Shown one piece after another: positions 45,514 through 57,790 of a stretch of 64,000 bases of DNA. Below the pieces are notes generated by a model. The model was not told the origin of the DNA and searched no databases. It saw only the letters and a program-made list of their open reading frames with translations. Numbering within the stretch: the stretch's first letter is position 1; each line of letters opens with the position of its first letter. A program made the position numbers and the translations under genes. The DNA lies in contig CP099850.1 in NCBI GenBank assembly GCA_030062745.1, forward strand, positions 9,677,538-9,741,537, written 5' to 3'. This DNA is from Capitulum mitella (Eukaryota > Arthropoda > Thecostraca > Pollicipedomorpha > Pollicipedidae).

Positions 45514-45788
45514 ATGAGCATGCTGAGTAACCGGCCGGGACTGACGCGCTCGTACGCGGCGCTGGACGCCGACCATCTGGACGCGGTCGAGTTCCGGCCG
45601 ACGCTGCGCGACCGCCTCCGCTCGTCGGCCAGCGTGCTGAACCTGACGCGTCCCGGCGGCGGCCGCCTCCACCGGCTCCACCGCAAGCTGGGCCGGCTCT
45701 TCTCGCGCTCGGGCCGCTACGCCGGCGTGCAGTCGGTCTGCGACGGCGCCGACGCCGACGACGTGTCGGCCCACCCGGCCGGCGTCAG
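45514..45788 (+). CDS. NDRG3: Candidate distal alternative first coding exon of NDRG
   Basis: Ninety-one codons plus two bases from ATG in a good context (GCCGCGATGAG) to CAG|GTGAGC. It encodes a basic, Ser/Arg-rich N-terminus (RDRLRSSASVLNLTR, RLHRLHRKLGRLFSRSGRY). The two leftover bases AG join the single leading C of the exon at 61997 to give Ser and run directly into GPLDDIELRQ. This phase match, the strand and the absence of any other gene between support it as an alternative NDRG start, across a 16.2-kb intron. I do not recognise the peptide itself, and the exon could belong to an unseen gene. A 13-nt G run sits 12 nt past the donor. Confidence 0.5.
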
Positions 45789-45840
45789 GTGAGCGACGGC
45801 GGGGGGGGGGGGGCTCGTCTGCGTGGCGTCGGGGTGGCCC

Positions 45841-45870
45841 CAGTACCAGCAGGTGGTCCTGCTGGTACTG
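45841..45870. repeat. Perfect 13-bp inverted repeat with 4-nt loop
   Basis: CAGTACCAGCAGG, TGGT, CCTGCTGGTACTG. It lies 52 bp downstream of the 45788 donor. In RNA it would form a tight hairpin. Confidence 0.85.
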
Positions 45871-46011
45871 GAGCGTCACGGCGACGTCACTGATCAGTCA
45901 CTCGAATGACGGTGACGGTCACGGGGCCAACGTTTATCGGGACAAAACGCCATCTCGTCATCGCTTTCATAATGGGAAGTGAAAGGAATACGAGTGAGGC
46001 AACCCGGACGA

Positions 46012-46020
46012 TATAAAAAG
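46012..46020 (+). promoter_or_regulatory. TATA-box-like site
   Basis: TATAAAAAG sits at a sharp transition into very GC-rich DNA (46.02-46.8 kb). It could be an alternative promoter inside the NDRG region. No initiator or downstream exon was confirmed. Confidence 0.25.
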
Positions 46021-47103
46021 TGGCGCAGTGGAGCGCGCAGGGTCCTCGCCGTCGGCACTGAGAACGTTTCGCCGGTCTCTGGTCACGTCCCGATCCCCGG
46101 CTGTCACTCGGCGGAGCCGACGCCGCCCGGTGCCGGGCGCCGGGCCATCTCCGGCCGACCGCCGCCTCCGATCACGCTCCGCGGCCGCGAGTCACGTGAC
46201 CGCCCGGTCGGCAGGGCGGCCGGTGACTGGCACGGGCCGGGCGCCGGGCCGGGGAGGCGGCGCCGGCGGCGGCAGCTGGTGCTACCCTGCTGTGGCTCAG
46301 CCGGCGTCTCCCCGCCGCCGCCGCCGCTGCCGTGCCGCTACGGTCACCAGCTGATGCCGCCCGGAGGCCGGCCGCCTGGTGCCGGCCGGACACCAGTCGG
46401 GCCGGTCGGCCGCCGGGACGGGTGGCATCCTCCGGGAGCGCTGCTTGTCGGGCGGCGGCCGTATCGATTGGTTCGGCCGGGCCGCGCGGCCTGGCGTCCG
46501 CTGTCGCCGCCGCCGTCTGGCCTGTGTCGCGCCGGCCTGCCTCGGCTCGTAAAGGCGGTCCGGGGCCAATCCGGGACTGCACGAGCCAGGAACGTCGCGT
46601 GCGGTCAGGCTCCGGCAGCTGCGATCGACCGGCGGAGTGGTTGACGCTCCGTCCGTCTGCCGGTCTGCCTGTCTGTCGTGGGACTGCCAGCCAACCGGCG
46701 GGACGTGGACGGTCTCTGTTTGCTGGCGGACGGGGTGTGGGCGGCGTGCCGGCGTACCGGCGGCCGGCTGGTCCATTTGCGTCAGCCTAGCCCGTCCGGG
46801 TTCGACCCCGCGACGCCGGGGGCGCTACTGAGCGGACTGCCACAGCTCTCCCGTGCTGGCTCCAGCAGTTTTCGAAAGGACATGATGCTCTCTGCGAGCG
46901 CCGCATACCGTGTTGATTGATGGCGGTCGGGTTTGTTCGGTACCGACCGAGGTCGGCACGGTTGACAGACCAGGGCGTCACCGTTCGATCGTTTCCCGTC
47001 CACGTACTCGCTGTGAAAGGCCGGCCGTTTACCTTAGCGTCACGGTGATGCCTTCAGCTCATTGAGCTGAAGGCGCCAACTTCACCTTTTTACCGCCTGT
47101 GTG

Positions 47104-47265
47104 CCGGTAGTGTAGAGGCATTGGTCTCCCGTTTACAGCCTTCTTGTCAGTAGCGAGGAGACAGTGTCCGCTTGTTGACCGTTAATGTACCGGTAGAGCA
47201 GAGGCAGTGGCCTCCCGCTTACCGTATTTATACTTGACAGTAGTGAGGAGGAAGCGTCCTCCCGT
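47104..47265 (+). repeat. Tandem duplication of about 85 bp
   Basis: The units start GTGCCGGTAGTGTAGAGGCA and GTACCGGTAGAGCAGAGGCA and continue through CTCCCG, TTGTCAGTAG/TTGACAGTAG and GAGGAG. The GTAGTGTAGAGG part faintly resembles a tRNA A-box, but no tRNA fold could be built. Confidence 0.5.
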
Positions 47266-49774
47266 CGAACCGTCTGCGTCCCAGTCGCGGGGCGGCAGAG
47301 TGAGCCCATCTTCCGCGTCCATGCGAGTCAGGCGCCGGGCCGCGGACGCCGGGCCGGCCGCCGCCGCAGCTGACGCGGCCGATGACCTGATGGGCTCGGT
47401 GACGTCACGGCGCCCCGTGACGTCACACGTCCGGGTGAAGCACGTCAGCGGCCGTTGGGCGCTGTTCGCTGGTTGGTTGGCAGGCTGTTTTTTGCTGGGT
47501 TGGGTTGGACGGCTGGATGCTGCATGTTGTGTAAGCATCAAGGTACTTCTAGTACTGGTACTCGGTGCTCTAGTACTGGTACCGGTGCTGATATTGGTTG
47601 TTTTGACGGGATAGGTCGGGGTGCCGCTAGTGCGGGTGGTACGGCTGACTGCTGTGCTGGAGTGACTACGGCCAACGGGAACAGACCGGGGATGGAAGAC
47701 CATTCAGGTCCGGCCTGCGGCAGACGAGGACCTGTAACCTCATCGTCTCGGCCTCGCTCATCGCTCGCTGTATCCAGGCCAGAACGTCACAAACAAACGC
47801 CCAGTGGGCGCCGTGACCTATCACGCACGCCCGCCGTTGGGTTCAATTGATCGTTCAAATCGCAGGGATCGAAGTGAGGCGGTTTTGCGGCCAGCGCCAG
47901 GCTGGCGCCGTCGATAGCCGTACCCAGTAGAGGCCGCCTCGTATGCGACGCTTTACATTGCTCGCGCTCCGGACGGACGGTCAGAGAGAACTACGCACTA
48001 CGCCAGTCGCGGCGCAGAATATTCTATCGCCGGGGAGGCGGATCTGAAGGCCGGGACGGACGAGGATGGTCAGAGTTGCCCGGGGCCGAGCTGTCCGGTT
48101 CTGACTCAGCCAGGGCCGGCGTCACACGTCGGAGTGCTGAGACTGTGGGCTGACGCGGAGGCTGCGGTGGTTGTGGTCGGCGTTAGGGAAAACCCGCCTG
48201 GAGGACATCTTGGTCGACGCGCTGGACTGATGTGTTTACGAGTACCAATCATTGTTTACGACCGCACCGTGTGCCGAGCATGCGTCGGTCGCTCCGTTGT
48301 TTGAGTTGTAACAGTCCGTCCAGCGGTCCTCTGCCGCATGATTCTCTGAGCCAAAGGAGGGCATAAATCCCCGCCTCGTTTTTCGCGATGCAAGTCAGCT
48401 TAAGTCATTGCACCGTGTGAAGTGTGTGCCAGTCGGCTGTCCTTAATGTTGATGTCAGCGAAGAAAACGTGTATCTCGATTCGCGAGTTTCGTCCTGGTC
48501 TGGGGATATAAACCGTCTTTGTTCCGTTACTGGAGACCAAGGCACGCCCTTTTTCATCGCGTTCTGAAACAGGTTGTCTGCTGCTGACGGTGCGTCTTTT
48601 CTGTTTGTCTCTCGACCGTTGCTCGTCGGCCGAGCCTGCCGGGACCGAGGCCGGACGGAGAGTAAACACACATTGCCGGCGCACCGTCCGACCGCTGCAA
48701 GATAGCGATCATTCCAGGACTGCGACGCAGTGACGGCGCAGTCTGCTGTGGTCGTCACGACCACCGCCTCTGTGTGCGCGCCCTGTGACGGCGACGAGTG
48801 TGACGGCTGTGACGGCGGTGAAGGCGTGACCGCTGCTGCAGGTGTAGGATGGGGGAGCGCTGCGACGGCGCGGCGGTAACCTACACAATGGCGACACGAC
48901 CTTGTTGACCGTGACGTCAATGGACGGCTGTGACAACCGTGGCGGCGGTGGCGACGGTGACGGCCGTGCCGCGGACGGCCGCAGACTGCGCGCGGTTGTG
49001 ACGCGGGTACGCCGGTCAGCTGTGATGTGATGTGGTCTGTGAGGATGTCCGCCGGCCTCTTTTGCGCCGCGATTGTCGCCGTCTGCGGTCTCGGCCGGCG
49101 TGGAGCCGCCGCTGCCCGCGGGGAGTACTGCAGAGGCTCCGCGCTATCGGGATCGGCAGTTTACTGGCACACAAATCCTCCAGTTCATGCAGTTTTTCTC
49201 TTTTTGTAATGGAGTGTACTGAGCACAGACGGAGATGGTGATGTGTTTAGATCCGTTATCATTTTGTCGCCGAAGAGAATAGCATTTATTGCTGTTCTTC
49301 AGCGCGGAACACGATTCAGTCAGTGCCTACCCAAAATAGAGCCACGAAGACGTAATTATGTCTGTATTCCGAAAATTTCCCGAGGATAATTAAAGATTGC
49401 CTCAGCTCTTAGCTTCTTTCATTGCCGTCTCGAAAGGCACAACGTTAGCGAGTTGGCAACACATGTTTTCCACCATAATTTAAGTAATCCATTTTCAGTC
49501 TCAGCCTCCGTTTCCAAGCACATGGCTTCCGGAACATTCCCATGGGCGGCTCAGAAGCCTTTCGCTGTCAGCACGCCGGCGGCCGGCCTGAGTGCAACGA
49601 AATTCACTCGGCCGAATAATGGGTCTGTGTCGGACTGGCCGGCCCGCTGATTAATTGCCCAGCAACAGGCTGCTCGGGAGCCTGCCGGTCCAGAGCGATC
49701 TGCCAGGGCTGCTGGCTTTTCTCGGAGGCTGGAGGGGGAGCAGGGGTTCCAGAATACGTGCCGCCAGCCTTGTG
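47266..49774. other. GC-rich intronic or intergenic DNA
   Basis: Contains TGACGTCA at 47400-47407, 47418-47425 and 48912-48919 and a GTGACGGC-rich stretch at 48.72-49.01 kb. Open frames are compositional. No conserved exon was found. Confidence 0.45.
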
Positions 49775-50028
49775 CCTGATTCTGAATCGTATCTTATCAG
49801 CACTGAATGGATTCGGGCATTGGGCTCTGTTGTCTTGAATGCCAATCGGAATCGATTTGGTTAAAACCTGCAGTTAATCAGAATCAGAATTGAATCGCAT
49901 ACTTATCCAAAGAATCAGCCTGAATCTGTTCACCGAAAAGTTCACTTAACACAATAAAAGACTAAATAATTTATATTTCTGCGCTTTTTACTTTTTATGT
50001 TTTTGTGTTATTTGTATTTACTACTCAA

Positions 50029-50075
<47 letters not shown>

Positions 50076-50260
50076 CATCCAGGTGGTTTTGACCTAAATC
50101 AAATCTGAATCGATTCACTTATGACTCATGACCCGAGGTGCATCAATTGACGTTTTAAAAAATGCAATGAATATGAGTCAGGGCCGATTCCTCGTTCTGG
50201 AGATCCGAAAGTGAATCGATTCATTTCAGGCGAATCAGGCACAAACCTGGTGACCGCGCT
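49775..50260. repeat. GAATCGATTC-rich repeat family C, copy 2, with (TA)n
   Basis: Both flanks of a (TA)n tract at 50032-50073 carry repeated AATCGATT/GAATCAG/TGAATC blocks (49.78-49.93 and 50.09-50.26 kb). The layout suggests two subterminal ends of one element around an internal (TA)n. Confidence 0.5.
50032..50073. repeat. (TA)n microsatellite
   Basis: About 21 TA units. Confidence 0.95.
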
Positions 50261-53200
50261 GTATAATGGGGTACTCAACCCTCGCGGATAGGAAGGCAAG
50301 TTGACTGATCTGATCGCTCTCATATATTGCGCATGGTTGCGTTTTGAACCTGTTTATTTGCTCTGAAACTATGAGGGCAGTACCGGCATAGGTCACGAAA
50401 CTAGGTTCCTTTTATCAGGATATTTATAGAGAGGTCCTGATCACTTAGGATCCGTCTTCGTAGCGGACTTTTTAGGCGTTTTGCGGTGCTTACTGTCAGC
50501 CAGATTTGTGTATGGATGTCACCCGTGGTGTCGATGCTCTCCGCACTTAAGTTATTAGTGCCTGTGACCTCCACACTGGAGTTCTTCCTTGGTCCATCTT
50601 TTGAAATCCTGAGTTGAGGTCACGGACCTCTGAGACCTTTATTGACATCAGAGGGGTCATAAGGTGATCGGGGACACTGAAATGCATGACAACATTAGTT
50701 TCAGCCCATCGAAGTCGTTGTTACATGTTCTGGAGCCCCTCAAAAGCACCCCATAGGCTACGTCCTGTAGAATCCAGTGCAAAGCAGAATTCACTGAAAT
50801 TACCTCATTTGAGGTCGTCCGTAATGTTATCCTGTAGCTTGAAAAGGTCAAGCTGCGTGTCATTTTCTGGCTGAAAGGCCAGTCTTACTTCGTTTCTCTA
50901 CTCTAAGACGTCAGTTTTGACAATGGCTGAGGAGGTCATACGAACCCTGCGCTTGCGAAAATAAGTGGCGAATGCCGAAGAGGGCTAGGAATGAGATACT
51001 TTTTCATTTATTGACCCTTTTTAGTCGAGGGAGAGGATATCGATGGCTTGGCCACAAGCTTTCCAAGTAGGCGGACGGAACGGATGAAGTGTCCCGTGAG
51101 CCGTCTCGTGAAACCCAACGTACCTCCAAACGTTGAGGTGAGTTTACCCTGAGTTGGGATGATGCACGATTGCGTGGGAAGGCGGACTCGGTTGATTCGG
51201 TTCTCACCATTGCCAGCAGGCGACAGACTGGCCTCGCTCCCACGGCGGTATTTTTTTCCGGCGTTAGAGCAGCCGTAGCTGCAAACTGCCCCTGGCTGGA
51301 CACGCGGATAAACGGGGAAACGGCGAAACGTGACATGAATTTTGTTGGCTGTCTTGTATATGTTTCGATCGTGCGGTTTTAGGAATTAAGAAATGAAAAC
51401 GTAGCCCGGTTCTTAACCCTGTTTCCGTACCCGTAACAATTAAGCGCATTATCTTGTAGGGGTGGGGGTGGAGGACTTATTTGGGGGTCGTCCCTCCCGT
51501 CCGATTTCTTCGCAGCAAACGGCAATCTATTCGTCGTGCTGTAAACTAATTTTTTTGGCCAAAAAAGGTTTTCGAAATTTGGAACGGGTCGGGGGCAAAA
51601 AAGCCAGACAGGGGTATTTTTTACTTGTTTTAACTCTGCTTAGTTTATCAGTTTATATTTATTTACAGAGTTTATCGGACAATGAACTGCTGTTTATTGC
51701 CCGCTGTTGATGCAGTTGTCGTTCACGTTTAGAATTTCGGGAAAATTGATGGGTGTTCATAGTGTTTGGAAAATGGGGGAATATTTGTTTTTGAGAATTG
51801 AAATAACAAAAAAAATCGCTTTTATACCTTTTACTGTCATATTGTACTAAAGAAGTACAAGTCGCATTAACTTGTTTGTATAATAATCGCATAAGCGGTG
51901 CTAGGGATATGGAAAAGGAGAAACTGTCATGGTTTCATATTCATCAGGTCACCTTACGACCTTTGACCTTAAAGGACTTTAAATGACCTCAGTCACATGG
52001 ATTGGTCTTAAGCCCGTTCCGTAATGTCTGAAAACGATTCCAGTCATTTGAATTGACTATCGTTCTAAAAGTCCGGTCCATGGCCGTCGTAATACAGGGT
52101 ACGCGCATGGACATGTTGGGCCATAACTCTGTGACCTGACCTTTGGTCGGTTTGAAGTTGAAGCAAAACTTGGGGATACTCTGCCGACTCATATGCGTTC
52201 CGAATTTTGCGTTTTGAAAATTGCCGCCAAAAATATTTACATTAAACCGAATTTTGATTTATTGCCTTCGCAGGGCCTTGTAAAATGGCTTCAGATCAAC
52301 AAAAGTATTCGTGTGTGTTTGCCCAGTTATTTTCACCCCCACTGATATTAGCTTCTAAGTTCTATCTAAACTGTTCTGTTCTTAACAAACATTTTTGTTT
52401 TAACATCAGACGCGTAAGATAGTCTGAGGTGCCTTCCAAAAATCTTGCTTAGCTCTGCCCCTGGGCAAAATCGAGTTGTGAAAATCTATGGAGGAAGAAT
52501 AGGTTAGAAGAATGACGAAGTGTCGTGAGGCTGCTTCAAGAGCCCTGGAAATAGCGAGGAAAAAATCGAAGAGGGCCTTTTGAACCCTTCCCCCATACGG
52601 GAATAGGGCTAACCCGTGATAGCCGATCGCCAAGACTTAATAGATACCCTGTTTGACTTTTACTGAAGTATGTGGATCTGGAGCGGGCCGGTACGGATGA
52701 GTTGGAAGGTACCCTGCCATCTTTGACTGACGAGTTACTGTTATGTGCGTCAGTTCTTGCAGTTAAAAACGACGTTTTTCCCATGCAATTGACACGAAAA
52801 GTTTTCGACGTTCGTATCCTGGAAAACATGGAACAAGGTTTCCAGTACAGTGTGTTAAACATCTGGATTTTAGACCGGGTCTGTAGTTTAGGGTGGCCGA
52901 AAACTTCATTTGCCTGGCATTCGGAAATGTTTCGCTACGATGATGTCTAATTCACTCATGCCTCAGTCTTGCTCTCTGGATTCTCAGCTGCCTATATTTA
53001 GAGGGGGCGCTCCTCCTGTAACTCTCAATAGTGTGTGATTTTTAGATGGCGTCCCGTCGCAATATTTGTCCAAGTGTTCTGGCCTTGGCTCGACACGCTC
53101 TGCCGAGAGGCGTGACCGAGGTCTGGCACGTTCAGTCTGGGGTAATACGTCAGCCTGCGCACGTGTGCGTGAGGCTCGGCATTTCGTAAACCGAGGGCTG

Positions 53201-53974
53201 GGCCGGCTGAACGCGAACTACGATGCGGCTGTTGCAGACTGACAGCGGGCTTTGTGAGTCATACAGAGCGCCAGAAGGGTGTAGACGAACCCTTCCGAAC
53301 CTCCCAAAGCCCGAGCTTCCCTTTCCAAATACGTGAAGAATAAGGTGTGCTGATGGGAATGCAACAGCTTGGAAAACGGTCCACCGCCACGGCGAGAGAC
53401 GGCGTTTTTTGGCGATGGGCAAATTTTAACAGGCATGTCGCTCGCGGGGAAGCGGGGCAGGGTTTGCATCCCCTTTTCACCTTGGCGTGTTTCGCGTCCA
53501 AATTTTGCTCTGTTCGTGTCTTCCTGTCTGACGTGTGGGAAGGCGAGACCCCGATGGTGAAAAATGCAGATAATGCGGGATGTTATGATGTTGGTTCGTG
53601 TAGCGAACAGGCACTCCCACAGACTGGATCAGGAAATATGCACACGTATTTTCCTTTGGCCGCTGCAGCTGCGTGGTCGTCTCGCTGCACGTTTGTAGGA
53701 ACTAGTTTTTCCTTTCATTACATTTTTTTAGGAGGATTGTACACTCAGAACTTGATGCTTTGTGACGGACTATCGTGTGTTATAACAGCGTTAGCGTTGG
53801 GACCATGCGATCGTTGGGTGGTGCCAAAACGTCGTCGAAAGTTCAAGTTTAAAAAAGGCATGTAACACACACGGAAGTAACTGCGAAACTGCAGACGTGC
53901 TTATCTAGATGAATAGAACTCTGGAGACTGTTTGCATCACTTGTTATTCACGTTTCATGCTTCTTGTTGCAAAG
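50261..53974. other. No gene recognised
   Basis: Non-coding DNA, several AGGTCA/TGACCT half-sites (for example near 51.95 and 52.13 kb), no conserved exon. Confidence 0.45.
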
Positions 53975-54138
53975 CACCGGCGCAGCCAAAGGGGGCCGAG
54001 GGTCCTGGCCCCCTCCCCGTTAGGCCCGCATTTTTGTGAAAATCATTGTACGTCGTCTTCCCAGCAGGCGGTTTTCGTATGATTTCAGTTCACATTGAAG
54101 TCGTCCCCCCCCTTAAGAAAATTCTGGTACCGCCCTTG
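53975..54138 (-). repeat. Interspersed repeat family A, copy 3 (inverted)
   Basis: Contains the inverse of the family core: TTTTTGTGAAAATCATTG, GCAGGCGGTTTTCGTATGAT. It starts GCGCAGCC and ends near TACCGCCCTTG. Confidence 0.7.
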
Positions 54139-56399
54139 TAAAAGAAGCTGGCAATTATATTTCGGCTACTTTGTTTAACGTTTTATGACTTCTGTAAAAT
54201 GTTTAAATACGCGCTTCTCTGATACGCGTCCGCACTATGATAACCAAGCATGATTGCAAAGATTGTACAGTGGCCGACGACTCGAACTAAATCCACCGAC
54301 GTCTGACGACTGCTGACTGCACAGACGGCTGACGATGGTTCGCCCGCGTTCAGACTGACGCCAGTCCAGGCGCTACTTCTGCCTTGTTGTTATGTCTTTC
54401 TCCAACGGGTCGCCCCGTGCTCTCTGGCGGGTTGACCGATGCTTTCCTATGGGTCGTCTGACTGGCAATCGACTGATGCGTTCCGATAATCGCCTGATGG
54501 TCTCTGATGGGTGGTCTCTATGTTTCAGACGGTCGTACACGATGCCTCTTGCTGAGGAGGCCAGTCTGTTGAGGTGAGTGGTTCCTTCATTCTTCAGCGA
54601 CCTTTTCCTAATTTCTCCACTCTGATCGGAGGTCTGACAGACCTCTTGTGCTTGCCGACCGGAGGACTTGTGGCTTGTGGCTTGAAAACATTATTCATTA
54701 GCTTGCTTTTTTGGAATGCATTCATTTGGCAACACAAACCGTCCGAGAATGCTGATAAGCTGCGACTGGTTGCAGCATTCACCAGAAATGAATGTGAATG
54801 TTGAATGGGATGAAAAACGACTGAAAAAAGAAAAGTGAATTGTCTCATATCTGCAGTGGTCTCATTCGTTGCCGTTCTCACCGGCGTTAGCTGCCGAAGC
54901 CTTCGAGGCGATGTGGCCGTTGTAGGTGGCGCTAATATCGCGATTTCGCGTCAGGTAGTGTTGTCTTTGTTCGCCAGGTGGTAGTAGTGTCGCTGATTTC
55001 GGAGGAATGCATCGCTTGTACGCGCGATACAAGAGTTTTTTTCTTGGCAGTATTTCTTGTGTTATTATGATGCGTACTGGAACACTAAAACATAATCATA
55101 TGGCTTGCGGGTTCAAATGCGAGCATTTCTAGGAAAACGTACGCCCGGCTGAAAAATCTATCTTGCGAAGGGCAGTCTAGTTTTCGGATGTTTTGCTGTC
55201 CTCTATGATATCGGTGGACTGAAGCTTCAGTTATATGCGAGGCATGGTAAGGATGTTTCAATGCGAGGGAGAAGCCATAGGTTGCAAGCGTGGCAATGAC
55301 AGGGAATAAACGTTTTTCGTCACCGTCGTCTTTGGAGACACCCGTGCCTGTTACGAAGTTGATGCAATGGTTCTAAAATAATAAAGTTCACGTAACAAAA
55401 TATTTCCGTCCGTATAGGTTGGCTGGTACTCTTCCTCATCTCTCTCCCAAGGGAAACTGTGCGAGGTATTGGTATATACAAAGTTGACTATGGTGTTATA
55501 ATGCCATTATGTGGTATGTTGCAGTCATAATAAATCGTTCCTATACTGTTTTGTCCTGTTTTGATTGTGTTAGCCCTGTTCAGTCAAGTTTCTGAAATAT
55601 GCTTGAAAATTACAACCCCTGCGAAAATGATGCCACGCATTTTTCATGACGTTTGTCTTGGATTGAATTTCCTAATGCCGCCAAAGCCATTTTTAAACGC
55701 GTGTACATTGTTCAAACTGTTTGGTGGGAACACCACTGCGGACTAATTTGCCAGCCCAGCCGCTAAATGTTTGATGTTGGATCGTGCCGTTGGAACCTTG
55801 TGGACATGCCGTCAGAGCCATCCTGTGCACGTCACGTCAAGGCTTTCTTTTGCCTTAGAATGTCGCGTGCGGTTTCCGCCTTTGTTGTACAAACTTCTTG
55901 TACAGCTTTCTTTTGAAGTCGTTTTCTCTACATATGCTATCATTCAGTCGTAGTTCGGGAAATGGTCGTTGTAACAGACCAGTCTACGCTGACCTGAACC
56001 CGCGGTGAAAACAGCGGCGCAGATGGTCAAAGCGCGTTTTCGTCGTGGATCAAGACCCGTCGCCGACACCACATGGTGTTGAGGTGAAATGGCATGGACC
56101 TTCGCTCGGTCCAAAATGCCTCGGTTGTGATCATTGCAACCACTAACAGTCCGTTCCCACTACCACAAATACCGCGAGAATTCGTGACAGTGAAGTTTAT
56201 TGGTTAAAAGTGTTATTAGATGAGCTTTTGCAAGCGACTGAACCGGGATGTTCGTTGGGACTCTGCCTACAGTCTCGGCCTCAGCCTGTGACAGCCTCTT
56301 TTATCCCTGCGCGCTAATGCCTTCTGCTCTGCGCATTGCCAACTCGGTCACTTAGCTGCCACGTCCGGAAGGATTCTGATGGATGAAGACGGATCCTGG
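54139..56399. other. No gene recognised
   Basis: No conserved exon or classified transposon identified. Confidence 0.45.
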
Positions 56400-57442
56400 C
56401 GTTTCCTAACGTATCAGGACGGATCCCGATGGAGCAGGACAGGTTGAGACGGATGGAGACGGAGGTCGGCAGGACAGGTCAGGACTGGCGTGAACCGGCG
56501 GCTGGCACTGTCGATGTGCCGACCGTGCGCTGCTGTCCGTCAGCAGCGCACAGCTGCCCCAGCCTCCTGCCGACAACAGAGGGCGGCGCCGTCTCCGCCG
56601 GGTCTGACTGACCGTTCGGGCCGTCCGCCCGTCTGCCGGTCTGCCGCCGGTCTGTCGGGTCTGTTCAGTCTGGCGCCACGGGGCCGGCCCAGACACCGCT
56701 CGAGCCGGCCGCGGCCCGGTCTGCCTGCGTACCTGTCCGTCCGTCTGTCCGTTTGTCTGTCTGTGCGTCTGTCTCTCGTCTGCGGCGCACCGAGTCATTT
56801 GTGCGGCCTCCGCCGCCGGCAGCGGCCGGGCTGACGTATCGAGCCGGCCGGCGCCGGCCGGCGGTCAGTCACGCCGTGAAGGCCGGCCAGTGGCCGCGCC
56901 GCACGCCGAGGGACCGCGCGGACGTCTGGCGGGCACCGGACTGGTGTGTGGCGGCGGCCGAAGGGCGGTGTGAGACGCCCTGCCACGGCCGGCGGAGATC
57001 AGGAAGTAGCGTTCTGTGACGACGGGTAGATGATTTGACGGGCGGCCACAGGAAAACAAGCGGTGGAAGACGAAGTGTGACGTCATGAGAGCAGTTTAAC
57101 TCCCTGCGACGGCTAATGGTGTACCAGGTAACCTTTCCGAAGGAAGAAGAGTGACGTCCTGGGAAGACCGACAGTGCTCTGAGTGAGCCGTCACGGCTGG
57201 TTTCGAGCCACGGAAGAGCCGCGCGGCCTCGGACAGAAGCCAGGCCGGGACCGCACTGCTGCGGTCGGTCGGGCCGCGGAGACGTGAGGCGGCGTCCCCT
57301 CTGAGGCCGGCCGGCCGGTGTTGACGCCGGTGACGGCGCACGTCACTCCGTAGGGTGTCGGGCGGCGGCGGCGGCGCGGCCAGCTGCGGCGTCGCCACCG
57401 GAGTCGGCCGTAGTCGTCCGTCCGAGTGGCCGCCGCCGGGTC
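56400..57442 (+). other. CpG-rich region upstream of the proximal NDRG first exon
   Basis: Strongly GC- and CpG-rich with TGACGTCA at 57078-57085. Candidate promoter region for the 57443 start. No exon supported inside it. Confidence 0.35.
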
Positions 57443-57543
57443 ATGTCGGACTCGCTGCTGCTGGACCTGGGCCGGCGGCCGGCCGCGGCCACCGCAGCCG
57501 TGGTGGCCACCTCTCCCCTGGACCAGGAGCACGACTCTCTGCT
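57443..57543 (+). CDS. NDRG3: Candidate proximal alternative first coding exon of NDRG
   Basis: From the ATG at 57443 the frame reads MSDSLLLDLGRRPAAATA... to ...DQEHDSLL, about 33 codons plus two bases. A donor GCT|GTGGGT at 57544 leaves phase 2, matching the exon at 61997 to give LL-GPLDDIELRQ. A second GT at 57548 has the better -1 base but leaves the wrong phase, so the GTGGGT donor is preferred. The short acidic tail before DDIEL resembles the short N-termini of known NDRG isoforms. The exon sits at the end of a CpG-rich block. Support is phase and context only. Confidence 0.45.
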
Positions 57544-57547
57544 GTGG

Positions 57548-57790
57548 GTACTGTGTGCCCCTAGAGTCCCTGTTGCGGGTGCTGAGGGTCCCTGCTGTGG
57601 GGACTGTGAGTTCCGGAGACCCTGCTGGGTGCCGTGTGCCCTAGGATCCCTGCTGAGGGCACCGTGAATCTGAGTCCCTGCCGATGGTATCGGTGTGTCC
57701 CGGAGTCTTGCTGCTGGTACGCCGTGCCCGGGTCCTCGCTTATCATACCATGCCTCTCAACCTCCTCTACGGACAGTATGCTCTGAGTCT
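57548..57790 (+). repeat. Diverged minisatellite of about 30-35 bp units
   Basis: Repeated GGTCCCTGCTGnGGG...CCGTG-type units right after the proximal first exon. It reads open on both strands for that reason. Confidence 0.6.

Noticed and set aside
44475..45686. 403-codon minus-strand frame with repeated HEQSAPAELTSR-like peptide
   Set aside because: It is the reverse reading of the 26-bp minisatellite and adjacent GC-rich DNA. The + strand carries the supported exon.
46797..46812. GGGTTCGACCCC, B-box-like
   Set aside because: No complete cloverleaf in the surrounding GC-rich sequence.
57545..57550. Donor TGG|GTACTG for the proximal NDRG first exon
   Set aside because: It leaves phase 0, which shifts the frame on joining to 61997. 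The GCT|GTGGGT donor four bases earlier fits.
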